A stretch of 64,000 bases of DNA, taken from assembly GCA_027257055.1 (NCBI GenBank), contig JAPVLO010000138.1, positions 2,728,001 to 2,792,000 on the forward strand, given 5' to 3'. The position numbers and the translations under genes were made by a program. The notes beneath the pieces were generated by a model. It was not told where the DNA came from, ran no database searches, and saw nothing but the letters and a program-made list of their open reading frames with translations. Positions 31,765 through 44,225 of this stretch are shown piece after piece. The first letter of the stretch is position 1. Each line of letters starts with the position of its first letter. Source of the DNA: Cephalopachus bancanus. Its lineage: Eukaryota > Chordata > Mammalia > Primates > Tarsiidae.

Positions 31765-32290
31765 ATCATACGGTAGTTCGGTTTTTAATTATTTGAGAAA
31801 TTGTCATACTGTTTCCATAGTGGAGGTAATAGTTTACATCCCCTCCAACGGTGTATGTGAACTCCCTTTTCTCTGCATCTTCACCAACATCTGTTACTGT
31901 CTTTTTAATGATAGCCATTCTGTCTGAGGTGAGATGAGATCTCATTGTGATTTTAACTTGCGTTTCCCTGATGGTTAGTGATGTTGAGTGACAGCCGTTG
32001 ACCATTTATATGTCTTCATCTGAGAAATGTCTCTTTGGCCATTTTTTAATGAGATTATTTGTGTGTTTTTACCATTGAGCTGTTTTGAGTTTCTGGTATA
32101 TTTTGGATATTAGTCTCCTGTGGGCTGAGTAATTTGCAAATAGTTTCTCCTATTCAAGAGGTTGTTTCTTCATTGTTAATTGTTTCTTTTCCTGTGCAGA
32201 AGCTTTTTAGTTTAATATTCTCTTATTTTTCTATTTTTGGTTTTGTTATCTGTGCTTTTGAGGCGTTAGCTATAAAATCTTAACCTAGTA

Positions 32291-33327
32291 CAGAAATTTA
32301 TTTTTAAGGAAAATAAAACGTGAAATCAAAGAAGTTTTATAATTCATTAAAGTGTGCCGAGTCTTTTTGGTTTGAGATCCACTGCACTCCTCATTTTTCC
32401 AAATGGAAAGTATGTAATTTCACCTGTATGGGAAAAGAGAGGGTTTTTCCCAATCAAGCCAACTTCTCATTTTAGGAGAGGGAAAGTGACAAGGAGTAAG
32501 GCATGAACACAAATTCTTGGGAAATCTTCAAAAGATAAAATTTGTTTTTTATCTTTTTAATGTTTTTATCTTATGTTATTGAGCTCCATAGACGTCTAGA
32601 ATTTCAAATAATACACATAGAATGCATTTTCTAATATGCAGATATTAGATATAAAGAGATGTTTAGAATTATAAAGACAATGAAAACAAATGTTTAAAAA
32701 AGAGTTATTAATGAATACTTAATAATATAGAAAATCTTACAATATTTTATTAAGCACAAAGCATAAAGAAAAATATGTGAACTTTGATCATGCAAAATGA
32801 TGTATATAAATTTTGTATACATGTTTAATTGTATACAGGAACAACAGAAAAAAAAAAAAAAAACTAGAGGAAGATTACCAAAACCAGTGCTAGCAATAGG
32901 TATTTCTCTGTTATGGAATTAGAAGAGTTTTGTTTCCTTCGTCATTGTTTTCTATTTACCTGAATGTTCTAAAGTTGTCTCTACTGTAATATATATGTGC
33001 CACCTTTCTAAAATTTGTTTTTCCTTGATTGTTTATAATAAGTGTAATGAAACAGTATGTTTAAATGCATAGTTAATAGTTTCTAATTTCGCTCCAACCA
33101 TCCAAATCTGTTTTTGTCTCACAGAAGTAAAAATATTAACAAGCATGGGCGCATCTTTTCACATTTTTTTGCGATTGATACACATCAATACATATTTTAA
33201 TGTTAGCTTCTAGCTTCTTTCTTTTCAAAACAAAGTTCTATTATTCCAGTTATTTTGCAATTCTTTTTGTTCACTTAACTGTCACGATCATCTGAGGAGC
33301 AGATAGATCTAATTCCATATGACTTTT
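32291..33327. other. No recognisable feature
   Basis: AT-rich; an A run lies at 32850-32864. No gene, no clear repeat. Confidence 0.4.
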
Positions 33328-33627
33328 AAAACATTTTATGCCAGCCGGACTCGGTGGCTCAGCCTGTAATCCCGCGCCTTTGGGAGGCTGAGGTGAGTGG
33401 ATTGCCTGAGCCCGCGGGTTCGAGACCCACCTGGGCAGCAAGACCTCATCTCTACAATAAATCAAAAATCAGCCGGGCGTGGTAGCGCGTGCCTGTAATT
33501 CCGGCTACTCGGAAGGCTGAGGCGGAAGGATCGCCGGAGCCCAGCGGGTCGAGGCTCCGGCCACCGCACTCCAGTCTGGGCAACAGAGTGAGACTCCAAC
33601 TCAAAAAAAAAAAAAACATTTTATGCC
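33328..33627 (+). mobile_element. Alu, full length, young, with exact target duplication
   Basis: Identical 15-mers AAAACATTTTATGCC flank it (33328-33342, 33613-33627). CpG-rich; the B box region GGTTCGAGACC is intact. Carries the 5-bp-deleted junction (GGGCAGCAAGACC) and lacks ~12 bases before CCACCGCACTCCAG. The exact duplication and CpG content suggest a recent insertion. Confidence 0.95.
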
Positions 33628-33849
33628 TGTATTGTTTACACAAGTATGACTTTACTGAAATAGAGGCATGTGAATTTTTTTTTACTATTACCTTTTTAAA
33701 TCCTCTCACTCAGTTCTATAAGCCTCTAGCTATTTCATTTTCACTCCCAGATAGTAATCTGTCAGCATTTGCTTATATAATTGCCCACATACATATATAG
33801 GGTGCTTTATTAGCTTTTTGAAAATCCAATATTCATATGCACTTATTTG

Positions 33850-35120
33850 TATCTTACTGTCATTGCTTAACACTGCTTCATGAAACTCTTCTAGTCAACT
33901 ATGATAACTCAATCTTTTTAATAACAGTCTAATAATCCATGCTATTGATGTGCCATAATTAATCCAACCAATCCTCAATGGCATATTTTACAATTACACA
34001 GTCAACATCTATCCTAATAAATGGGTGCTTTAACCACTATGGGATAGATTTACAGGACTGGCATGACCAGGTCTAAGAATATGTATCTCTTGCATTGAAG
34101 TAGAGTTAACTTCTTCTTCCCCTCAGAAAAGCTATAAGAATGTATATTTCAGCCAGGCTCAGTGGCTCAGCCTGTAATCCCAGTGCTTTGGGAGGTCAAG
34201 GCAAGTAGATTGCCTGAGCTCGTGGGTTCGAGACCCGCCCAGGCAACTTGGTGAGACTTCGTCTCTACAATAAATCAAAAATTAGCCAGGCATGGTAGCA
34301 CCTGCCTGTAGTTCCTGCTACTTGGAAGGCTGAGGCGGAAGGATCGCTGGAGCCCAGCAGGTCGAGGCTGGGTGGCCGGGGAGCGGCCACTGCACTCCAG
34401 TCTGGGCGACAGAGTGAGACTCCAACTCAAAAAAAAAAAAAAAAGGAATATACATTTCAACAAGCAATAGAGGAAACTATATTTTTCCCAATATCCCCAT
34501 TAGCAATAAGGATAATTGCCATTTTGATGGTTATAAAATGGTATTTTATTGTTTTTTCATGTATGTTCCTCTGATTAATAAAGAGTTTCATCATATGTTT
34601 AGTGGCCTCTGGATTTTCTCTAGCGTGAAATAAATATCCATAATTTTTTTTAGTCCGGGCCTCTATTGAATTTTGTTTTTCTTGCCAATATGTTAATCAT
34701 TTTTATTGGATTTTAGCCTTTATTCTACCATACTCATTACTAATTTTGCAGCAAGAATTCTCTGTATATTTGTTATGGCTTATACATTTTTGTTCTTGTT
34801 TAAGAATATCTCATTCAGTTCTAGTTTTTTCATGAAGTCTTCAAGGCTTATTTCTAAAATTGCTATTTCTTCATTCATCTGGAATTTGTTTTTCATATGG
34901 TGTAAAGTAGAGGATGAATTTAGTTTTACCCTGGAATAATACTCAGGAATGTTTATTAAATAAATTATATTTCCCCCCTCCAAATTGACATTGTATACAT
35001 ACATTCAATACATTACGTATATACAATGAATCTTTATTTCATTGCTCTTCTTATTCATTCTTATACCACGACTATTGACCTACTTTTAATATGGACTATT
35101 AGCTAAAGCAAATCCCCCTA
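33850..35120 (-). mobile_element. Old L1 relic, split by an Alu
   Basis: Reverse-read, decayed L1. Landmarks are TAATAATCCATGCTATTGAT, AACTATGGGATAGATTTACA-like 3' ORF2/UTR sequence, CCCCATTAGCAATAAGGATA and the TTTTGATGGTTATAAAATGG group. Farther on, GGAATTTGTTTTTCATATGG and ATACTCAGGAATGTTTATT lie in the ORF2 body. No frame is open. The right edge is uncertain. Confidence 0.5.
34139..34459 (+). mobile_element. Alu inserted in old L1, with target duplication
   Basis: Full length (34153-34445), starting AGCCAGGCTCAGTGGCTCAG. Flanks GAATGTATATTTCA and GAATATACATTTCA form the target duplication. Undeleted arm junction (GGCAACTTGGTGAGACT). Confidence 0.94.
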
Positions 35121-35908
35121 TAGTAATCTTCTTTTTCATATTTTCTTGTCTGTTTTTAGACATCTGTTGTTCCTTGAAACGTTTATGTTTGTTGCATGTG
35201 TTTTAAACAACAGAAAAGAAAACCTTATGTTTAAGACAGAGTGAAATTCCCTTCTCTTCCAAAATGTCGTATTTCATTGTTCATATGTTGATTTCCTTCC
35301 GTGAAATTTTAAGTTTTTCATAACCTGACATGTTTTAATTTTAATTCTGGCTTTTTAAAAGTTAGTAAACTTTAGCTGTGACTCTGTCTTATCCTAGCGC
35401 CTTGTTAAAATAATCGTTTTATATCTTTGCATTTATTTCTGCAGTAATTGACAGCCTTGTTTCTTTTTATGTTAATCTTGTAATTTATATTTTTCTAGAA
35501 AACAATCTTTCTAGAATTTAAACTCCATATCACAAGTGTTACATGTTGTACTCCTTGGAAATTCTTTCAGTTTTCCGTTTAAAAAAAAATACAGTTTTAA
35601 GAGTTTTTTCTTCCTCTTGTATTTGTGATTATATTTCCTTGAATATGTTATTAATGTTTATCTATTATTGGTTGTTTAGAGTTATAAGGATGAAATTTTA
35701 GATTTGCTTTTTATTTTCAAGGTATTTTCTAATTATTTTAGTTTTTATCTTTATTGATTCATTTTTATTTTTTTAAATATCCATGATTTTTATATCTCTC
35801 TTATTTAATACTAAGGGTAGTCATGGGTATATCTTTGCTTCTGAGTACAGTTTTTGTTGGTTTTCATTCATCTTAGTTTGAAGGGTTAAATATTTCATTA
35901 ATTTCTTA
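35121..35908. other. T-rich sequence, possibly decayed L1
   Basis: Long runs of T-rich sequence with no gene. Could continue the L1 relic upstream, but no landmark is decisive. Confidence 0.3.
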
Positions 35909-36227
35909 AAAATGCAATACCTGGAGCTGGGCTCGGTGGCTCAGCCTGTAATCCCGCGCCTTTGGGAGGCTGAGGTGAGTGGATTGCCTGAGCCCGCGGG
36001 TTCGAGACCCGCCTGGGCAGTGAGACCTCATCTCTCCAATCAATCAAAAAATCAGCCGGGCGTGGTAGTGCATGCCTGTAATTCCAGCTACTTGGAAGGC
36101 TGAGGCGGAAGGATCGCCGGAGCCCAGCAGGTCGAGGCTGCGGTGGCCGGGAGCGGCCACTGCACTCCAGTCTGGGCGACAGAGTGAGACTCCAACTCAA
36201 AAAAAAAAAAAAAAATGCAATACCTGT
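35909..36227 (+). mobile_element. Alu, full length, young, with target duplication
   Basis: Flanked by AAAATGCAATACCTG on both sides (35909-35923 and about 36212-36227). CpG-rich and closely similar to the copy at 33343. Has the 5-bp-deleted junction (GGGCAGTGAGACC) and an intact GGTTCGAGACCC B box. A likely recent insertion. Confidence 0.95.
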
Positions 36228-37232
36228 TTTGATTTCCTCTGAGTTATCCTCAATGGTGCTTCTTAAATTCTAAGTAGTAAATATTTAGTAAAACACATAT
36301 TTGTATTTATTTTTACTTTTATTGTTTCTAATCAGAAAACAATACACATTTATTGGCAATAGATGAAATAGAATCTGCTGATATGCTCTCTTTTTGCATT
36401 CTTCTGCTGTGTTTTAAGACATTCTTTAGCTTGGAATTTCAACCCACTAATTTAAGACTTGCTTTGACATCCACATCTGCTGCTTTTTTTGTGGTGGTTG
36501 TTCGAATATTGTGTTTGCTGTCCTAGAAATAAGTTTTTGTTTTGTTCCAGAATGTTTTTGTTGTTACCATTGCTTGGCTAGGTTGTTTCATGTCCCTTCA
36601 AGCAGCTCTATGCATTAGGGCACTTTTCCTAATTGCGTTCTCTCTCCTCTCTTTTTCCCTCTCTCTTCTCCTCTCCTCCCTCCCTCTCTACCTTCCTGTC
36701 TCCCTCCCTTCCTTTCCCTCTCTCATTATTGCTTTACTCCTCCTTAGGTATGTTGGAGCATTTCTTTATCTACTCCATGGGCTTCTGCTCCATCTGCCCA
36801 GAGAGTCAACGACAGCTGGTACTATGATGTCTTCTCTTGCAGGCAGTCGTACCTCCGCAGTCAGCCTGTCAGTGTCCCAGAGCATCTGGGGGCAAGCTAA
36901 AATATTTCCCAATCAAGAGAAAAAATTCTAGACAAACTCATCTGGTTATGGCAAACATAAAAATAAAAAGAATGCATATTATGGAATCATCATAATTTGT
37001 ATTCTAAGTGAAGGCTATGATGAATAAGAAAGGTAAAATACATAATTCATGCTTTTAAAATTAATGTTCCTATAAAGCCAGTCATACAGATTGATGACAC
37101 ATTTCAAATACCAAAAGAAAGAATGGTCCTAGTGATTTTTTTCCATAGTAAATAGATCCAAAATAAATTTAAAAAATAGGAAAGAACTAATTTTGGAGAT
37201 TATATGCTAATATGTCTTTTAAATGCTCATGA
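36228..37232. other. AT-rich sequence with a CT-rich tract
   Basis: CT/CCT-rich low-complexity run at 36638-36730. The 129-codon frame at 36542-36931 is produced by that tract and is not gene-like. No named repeat. Confidence 0.4.
36638..36730. repeat. CT-rich low-complexity tract
   Basis: Imperfect CTCTC/CCTTCC polypyrimidine run; could adopt non-B DNA, but its origin is probably slippage. Confidence 0.85.
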
Positions 37233-37480
37233 TCTCCATTTCAAGTTTTTTTAAAGATCTTTTTTTTAGATCAAGTTTAGGCACAAAGAAAAATTGAAAT
37301 GAAGGTACAAATATTTCCCACGTGCTACTCACCCCCACACATGTCCAACCTCCCCCATTATCAACATTCCGCACCAGAGGGGTATATTTGTTACAACTGA
37401 TGAAACTACATTCACATGTCATCCCCCAGAGTCTGTATTTTACTTAGGGTTCAGTCTTGGTGTCACACAGTCTATGGATT
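37233..37480 (-). mobile_element. Old L1 (L1M) 3' UTR fragment
   Basis: Reverse-read L1M UTR: CCCCCACACATGTCCAACCT, CCCCCATTATCAACATTCCG, CACCAGAGGGGTATATTTGT, then TTAGGGTTCAGTCTTGGTGT. Confidence 0.75.
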
Positions 37481-37504
37481 TAGACATACCTGCAAAGTCC
37501 CTTT

Positions 37505-37600
37505 TAACATGTGAGGTAACATATTCACAGCATCCAGGTATGAGAGCATGGACATCGTCAGTGGGTTATTATTCTCCCTTCCACAAAGTGTGATAATATC
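37505..37600 (+). mobile_element. End of a common mammalian repeat, family not named
   Basis: GAGGTAACATATTCACAGCA, then GAGCATGGACATCGTCAG and GGGTTATTATTCTCCCTTCC match the terminus also seen at 44155-44225 in this window. Confidence 0.45.
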
Positions 37601-39044
37601 ACAACTATTTTTATTACTCAACTAATTTCTTCTCTATTCTAATGCTGTAAAGGAAAAAGCCAATAATAATCAAGAAAATGATGAAATATAGTATCAGTCA
37701 ATCCTCCCTTGGGAAGAAATGCAATAGCAGAAGAAAATTAGAATCTATTCTTTCTTCCCCTTACCCCCAACTCAGGCCCTGTTCTAATTACTTTCAATAA
37801 ATCTTAAAATGTTTTTTGTAGGTAAAGGAGTTTATGGCATGATAAATACATCCAACTTGTTGCGTGAGTGTTCACAACTTCATTGAGTGAAGTCATGCAC
37901 AGAGCACTGTAAAATGCTGTGTCCCTCAAGTTTGTGCCTGAGTCTGAATAGGCCTGTTTTCACTGTGGCCTGTGACCCCCTAAGAAGGTCTGCTGAGGCC
38001 TAACTGTGTCACGGTTGAGTTGCTAAAACTTCACGCTCAACCAGCATGTGATATTGGTTTGCCTGGGACAACAGCACTATTCTTTGTGCTTTTCTACTTC
38101 TGGGTTTGTCCATCACCAAGGGATGCACTTCACAGTTGCTCACCATTTTTCTATCTGTAATTTACTTTTTAGAGATTTATTCTATTCCTATGTCCCATAC
38201 GAACTTTTTCTTAAACAGCAGCACCTATATTTTAAGGCACCGCAGTACCAGATTTGTGGATGTGGTTCAATTCTTGCAAGTACCTGTAGTTGCTTGTAAA
38301 GTTAATTTGCTCTGGAAAAGATGGTCATTCTGTGTTGTTTTATGGTGATATCTTATATGCGTTCTTTATTCATAGCCTCCTTTTTTACTAAAACCAAGTG
38401 GACTATCTTTACAAAGAATGATAAAGAGATGCTTTTACCCATAAAAGTTAGCACTTTCTTTGTAATGTGCCAGACTCCTTCTAGCTCCTTTGCAAACTCA
38501 GCTGTAAAAATCAAAAGTCCGAGGCAAGTGGTTCCCTTCCCCAACAGTGGATTTCCTTTGTTGAGTTGAAGAGACTTTGGCATAGGAATTTGAGCTGTTC
38601 ATCACGTTTCATCGCTCGTTTCAAATAAACGGTCAATCGGTCTAAAAAGACACTTCGTACTCCTAAATTGGTCTGACTCAGAGTCCCAAACACGGGGCAA
38701 CCAGACCAGCTAGTTTCTTAATAGGAAGTATGTCACTCCAAAGACAGCGGAATGAGGTACTGAGAGAATGTTGCTAGTGCAGTAACACCACACAAAAAAG
38801 TGAACCCTACAGTCGGACGACACTGATTGGTTTTGATAGCCAAAATCCTAAGAAATCACTGAGACCATAAATTAAAGGAAACATTCTTTCTTCCAGGATC
38901 TGCAGTTAAGGAATTGCATCATCTCCTGCTCTGATATTTACTCCTAAAAATTTCGTTCCTGCCCAAAACAGTGTAATTAACAGTATGCCAGACAGTCATA
39001 CAAATCTATTTTCTTAGGACAGATAGGCTAGAAGAGGAGTTGGT
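37601..39044. other. No recognisable feature
   Basis: AT-rich with a few less AT-rich stretches. Frames at 38048-38569 overlap in several phases without motifs. Confidence 0.4.
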
Positions 39045-39225
39045 ATATACATTGCTCCAAAGTGTGGTCTGTGAGCCCAAGACATTGGCATTACCTGGGA
39101 GCTTATTGGACACAGAGAACCTCACCCCATTCCAGATATGATAAATCAGAATCCACATTATAACAAGAGCCCCGGGAGGTGCATTCAGCACATTAAACTT
39201 TGGAAAGTACTGCTCTAAAGAGTAG
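39045..39225 (+). mobile_element. MER5-like hAT non-autonomous element
   Basis: CCAAAGTGTGGTCTGTGAGC, GCATTACCTGGGAGCTTATT, CACAGAGAACCTCACCCCAT, TGATAAATCAGAATCCACAT and AACTTTGGAAAGTACTGCTC give the MER5A order. The two ends are partial inverted repeats, as expected for hAT. Confidence 0.75.
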
Positions 39226-39516
39226 TGTTGCCATGTATATAGTTCTATCAGAGAAACTAGACCTCCACTTACATTTGTTTTGCACCTGCCAGTTTAATAG
39301 TTGTTCCTCTTTCTCTAAATCCGTATAATTACTTTTTGCACAATTAATTTTGCAAGCACACTGCATGCTATTCTGCTGTTTCTGTGAATTTCATTTCTAT
39401 CTCCTGGTAGTAGCCAAAGTAGTATCTCACATGAAGTTGATTAGGTGATTATAGGTATTTAAATACTTATCACTGACATCATTGCCTTGCATGTAGTAAA
39501 TTCATCCTGCCTTTAA
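39226..39516. other. No recognisable feature
   Basis: AT-rich spacer. Confidence 0.4.
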
Positions 39517-39836
39517 AATTTTACTGTAGAGCCGGGGTCGGTGGCTCAGCCTGTAATCCCACGCCTTTGGGAGGCTGAGGTGAGTGGATTGCCTGAGCCC
39601 GTGGGTTCGAGACCCGCCTGGGCAACTTGGCGAGACCTCATCTCTACAATAAATCAAAAAATTAGCCGGGCGTGGTAGCGCTCGCCTGTAGTTCCAGCTA
39701 CTTGGAAGGTTGAGGCGGAAGGATCGCCGGAGCCCGGCAGGTTGAGCCTGCGGTGGCCAGGAGCGGCCACTTCGCTGCAGTCTGGGTGACAGAGTGAGAC
39801 TCCAACTCACAAGAAAAAAAAAATTTTTACTGTAGA
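39517..39836 (+). mobile_element. Alu, full length, young, with target duplication
   Basis: Element at 39532-39821. Flanks AAAATTTTACTGTAG and AATTTTTACTGTAG are the target duplication. CpG-rich. Undeleted junction (GGGCAACTTGGCGAGACC). The right arm is closed by CACTTCGCTGCAG instead of CACTGCACTCCAG. The A tail is interrupted (CACAAG). Confidence 0.95.
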
Positions 39837-42349
39837 TAGTGTCTTAATACTACCTTGCAAAACACTTCTCGTTGTTTGGAAGCTATTTGGAGATGAATTA
39901 TATAATTTTATTTTAGAATACCTCAGCATTCTTTGCCCCAGTAGGGCACTCAATATTTGCCAAATCAAATTTCATACAAACAATCACACAATAAAAGCAT
40001 ATTAACAAAATTGTAATCATCTCAGGAAATGAACTTAGATTACCTTTGTGTCCTTGGAGCGGCCTGGCATACTGCTTATGATTCAGCAGCGCTCAGTGAA
40101 TTTATAAAACTGCTGAAGATGTAACATCTGGTGTGGCAAGCACAGGAAAGGCACGAGGTTTCCTGGGCAGAACATGTTTGCTATCCACAGTGGCTCTGTC
40201 TCTCTCTTGCTGTGTTTACACAAGCATGCACCACTGAGTTTTAACATCATTCATTCAGCCCAGGCCACATCTTGATGAAAGCAAACACATGCTGAATCGT
40301 GATTGACATCAGCTCAATCCCCATTCAGATTCCAAGTCTAGTCCTCAATAAAGCTGGGGAAAAAACAGATATTTCACTCTGTGTGTATTTTCATCCGGAG
40401 ACCACAGTCATGACTATGTATGCTTTGGCCTAAGTCGATAACTCCTGAGAAAGCCAATAGATTCCAAAACAAAAACTAACACCAACAACAGTAACCAAAA
40501 GAGAGAAATATGAACATTTACTTTTCACCACAAATGTGATTCCTAAGAATGCAGTCTTTGAGAAGTGACTTTTTATGAAAAGTAGACACCTTGGCAATGA
40601 AGGTAACAGAAAAATTTCAAAATATTCTGCATGGCTACAGAACATTGCTGATAAATCTATATCATAATAATCTGACTATATTATCTTACATTAATGACAT
40701 TTAGGTAGTGTCTGCATTTTTAAAGTAGAAAATGAGCATTTTTAAATGAAGTAGCTAGGAAGTCAACTCTTTTTCTGGATTGCATAATAACCATACCTTA
40801 AAACTTGCTATACCAATTGATAAATAAATACAAAGGGGCTTCTATAATATATAAACATGTCATGCCATCGAAATACTGGGTTAGGGTTTTTGTTGCTATT
40901 TAATGAGGTGTCGCATACACTGGGTTGTGGTTTTGGGAGAACATTATGACACTGGATTTGGAATTCTTCCTCTATCCTTTTTCCATAGGATTCTGACATC
41001 AGGCCACATCTGTATTCACACATGCTTACTCCTTTGGCACACACTCAGCCTTTTGCCCCTTTGTCAACTTTTATTATTTCCTAGATTCAAAGTCACTCTT
41101 GGTTTCTTTGAAAAACTAATTCATAGGTTGGATTTTTTCATTAAACTTTCCCCTGGTCATCAGTGAAGTAATACATAGGATGAGGTATCCATTTTTTTTT
41201 TCATTTTATTAAGGTCCAGGTTGAGAATGAGAACAAAATATTGAGTTTATCTTAGTCACAGTTCAACATGTGCTTGCTTGCATAAGTACATGGCATAATG
41301 GAATATTTAAATTCTGTGGTCAGAAACCTCTGGACTCATTGTTAGTAAGAAGTTGAATAAGGAACAGCAGAAGAGAAAGCCAAAGTGACTTACTTTGACT
41401 TAAATGTAAAATATGATCAATTCAGAAACCATTATACCTAAGAAAGTATGAAATTTTGGCTTTTGCTCATGAGTAAAAAATTGAGATGATGATTCCACTT
41501 GTTTTAGTAGGAAATGAATTCATCCACTAAGGAGAACTTCTTTTTTTTTTTAACTCTTTCTATCACTGGGATTACTAAATCCATTTTAAATGAAGCTTAA
41601 ATAATTAAGTTATAAAAGAAAGCCCCATAAGTAAGGATGAAGAGTTTTAATTCCTTAAAATGACAATTTTCCTTCATCTTAAGTTAGAAGAAAAAACCAA
41701 AATGATTGTCACATCAATGCCATGCTTTTACAAGGGCTATATTTCTAAATAAATACACTAACGATAATTATTGGCTTTCACCTAAATAGATACCCAAGTC
41801 ATTTTTCTGCCATTGTACAGAGTGGCAATATTCAGCATGCCTTGTGGTCTTTAGTATACCAGATTAAAATTTCTCTTGCTAAAGTTTAAGACCTTGAAGC
41901 TTATCAGTATTTTTTAAAACACAAAAATAACTCTATTCCATTGAACTGTGAAAGCCAGATGACCAATTCCTTTCCAAATCTCTTCTACTTACATAAATTT
42001 GTGTTTTCCTAAGCTTTTGTTGATATTAATTCTTATCTATTGATGTTCTAGGCATACTTCTCTGCATTATTTTTAGTGGGCGCTCTAAAAATGACATTCT
42101 CAACTTCTCACATTCTAGTTACAATTACTATTATACCACTGCACATAAAATATCAAAGCCATGTAACCATGTAGGTCCATTTATTTCTTCATGCTTTATC
42201 TCATTCATATAAATCACATTTATGTATGTTATAATTCCCACAATCAAATGCTATAATTTGTCTTTAAACAATTATCTGTATTTTAAATGAATTAGGAGGG
42301 AAAGAATAGCCTCTTAAACTTACCTACACGTATTTATCATTTTCAGTGG
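39837..42349. other. Long stretch without recognisable feature
   Basis: About 2.5 kb of AT-rich sequence. T run at 41192-41200. No gene or named repeat; frames at 40430-41166 are motif-free. Confidence 0.4.
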
Positions 42350-43450
42350 TAAATCCCTTTATTCCATCAAGTTCCCATGAAGTATTACTTGCTATCTTCC
42401 AGAATAATGTCCTTGAGCATTTTTCTGTAGTGCAAGTCTGCTTGCAATGAATTTTCTTGTTTGTTTGTTTTTTTATCTGAAATGTCTTTCACTTGTCTTT
42501 ATGCCTTAAGAATACTTTCAATGGATATAGAATTCTTGGTAGACACAAATTTCAAGAAATTTTGAAATCCAGCCAAACAAACTCTGTTTTTAACACCTGG
42601 AAGTAATTTAACACCACACTCTCTAGAATCAGGGATCTCTCTTGAATAACCCTTCCTTTTCATATGTCTTTGCAGTTCAATAGTTATATCATCTTGTATC
42701 CTACCTATAGAATTTGGAGGGACAGTGTACCTTTATTTTGTATTCTTTCTGTCCTTTTTTGAAATTCAGACTGGCAGTGATTTTGCTGATATAAAATTTT
42801 CAAGATCCATACATGGACCTCATGTATATTTCACACAAATTCACTCCCTTAGATGAGAGGTTCCTCCACCAATTTTTTTAGAAACCAGCACTTTAAAGAT
42901 TATCTACTGTCTTCTGCCTTCTATTATCCCTGATGAAAAGTCTACAATCATTGAAATTGTTATTCTTCTTTCTATAATGTGTCATTTTTCTTTAACATCT
43001 CTATTTTTGATTTCTGATGAAATTACTGAGGGATCTGAGTCACACAATTAATCTTTTCAAAGAGCCTTTTATGTGAATGAATTCTATGACCTAATAATCT
43101 TTCTGAAGGATTAGAAAACAATTGCTCAACCACACTCCAACTTGTTTTAGGTTTTTTGTTTTGGTTGTTTTGTTACTTTGTTTCCAGAGCACAATTTCCT
43201 GTCAACAAATCTCTTAATTTTTGTGTCTTCTACTATCTGGATAGACTGAGAATGTCCAAAGTTATCGAGTCCTACACCTTTTTGTTTCATAGTTTTTCCA
43301 CCATTGTATCTCTTTCCTCTCACATCTTAATAAAAGCAGCAAGAAGAAGCCAGGACACAGTTTCAACATTTGCTTGGATACCTCTTCAGCTAAATATCCA
43401 GATTTATTACTTTCAAGTTCTGCTTTCCACATACATGCAGAACACAATTC
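42350..43450 (-). mobile_element. Old LINE-like relic
   Basis: TTCTGTAGTGCAAGTCTGCT, TTTTTTATCTGAAATGTCTT, TGGATATAGAATTCTTGGTA and the CTGTCTTCTGCCTTCTATTA / GATGAAAAGTCTACAATCAT series belong to a common mammalian L1-associated repeat. Decayed; the family is not fixed. The 125-codon frame 43156-43533 at its edge is not supported as a gene. Confidence 0.4.
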
Positions 43451-43734
43451 TGCTAGGTTTTCTGTCACTCGTATATCAAGAATCCCCTTTTTATTTTTTA
43501 GTTTCCAATAACATGCTTTTTATATCCGTCTGAGTTCTCACTAGAAGGGTTATTAACATCCATGTTTGCAAACAGTCTGTTCAAGGCAATCAAGCCTTTT
43601 TCTATTAAAAAAAATTCTTGAAAATTCTTTCTGCTTTAATCTATTGCTGAATTCCAAGGTCACTTCCAAATGTTTAGGCATTTGTAACAGCAGGACCCCA
43701 CTTCTAGTACACAATTCCATGTTCGTTTTCTATG

Positions 43735-44225
43735 GCTTCTGTTATAAATTACTATAAATTTAGTGTATGAAAACAATGCATATTTATCTTATAGCTCTGG
43801 ACATCAGAAGTATGAAATGGTTCTCTCTGAGCTAAAATCAATGTATTGGCAAGACTGCATTCCTTTCTGGAGACTCCCCAAGTCAGAATTCATTTTTTGG
43901 TCTTTTTCAGTATCTGAAAGCTATCCACATTCTTTGACTCATATCCCCTTCCATCTTCAAAGCCAGCAATGGCTAGTCTAGTCTTTCTCATATTTCATCA
44001 CTCTGAAACTGACTCTTCTGCCTCATTTTTCCATGTTAAAGACCCTTATAATTATATTGGGCCCATTCATGTAATGCAGAAAAATCTCCCTTTTTCAAGG
44101 TCAGATTATTAGCAACCTAAATTCCATCTGCTTTCTTAATTCCCTTTGGTCACGTAATATATTCGCAGGTTCTAGGGATTAGAATGCAAACATCTTTGGG
44201 AAGCCAATATTATCAGTACCACACT
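43735..44225 (+). mobile_element. Common mammalian repeat, family not named (near complete)
   Basis: Landmarks in order: TCTATGGCTTCTGTTATAAA, TTATCTTATAGCTCTGGACA, GACTGCATTCCTTTCTGGAG, CCATCTTCAAAGCCAGCAAT, ATTGGGCCCATTCATGTAAT, then a terminus AACATCTTTGGGAAGCCAAT. The same terminus occurs at 37505-37600. I know the sequence type but cannot assign the name with certainty. Confidence 0.55.

Larger units (their letters stand above)
30815..32290 (-). mobile_element. L1 3' third (intermediate age), split by an Alu
   Basis: Reverse L1. The 3' UTR (30815-31020 and 31336-31440) is interrupted by the Alu at 31021. ORF2 remnants follow, with landmarks TATGAGTGAGAAGATGCAGT, TTCCATTGTGTATATATACC, GTGAATAGTGTTGCAATAAA, CATCTGTTACTGTC and ATTTGCAAATAGTTTCTCC, and the element ends at about 32285. 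A 16-bp unit is tandemly tripled at 31717-31764. No open frame over the catalytic region. This is an older family than the one at 5505. Confidence 0.85.

Noticed and set aside
35898..36200. Alu-derived frames of ~60-100 codons (also at 8220, 18026, 33489, 39502, 54977)
   Set aside because: Near-identical peptides recur because the Alu consensus has open frames; not genes.
36542..36931. 129-codon plus frame
   Set aside because: Leu/Ser richness comes from a CT-rich low-complexity tract; no domain.
43156..43533. 125-codon plus frame
   Set aside because: At the edge of an old LINE-like relic, with no motif or coding bias visible.
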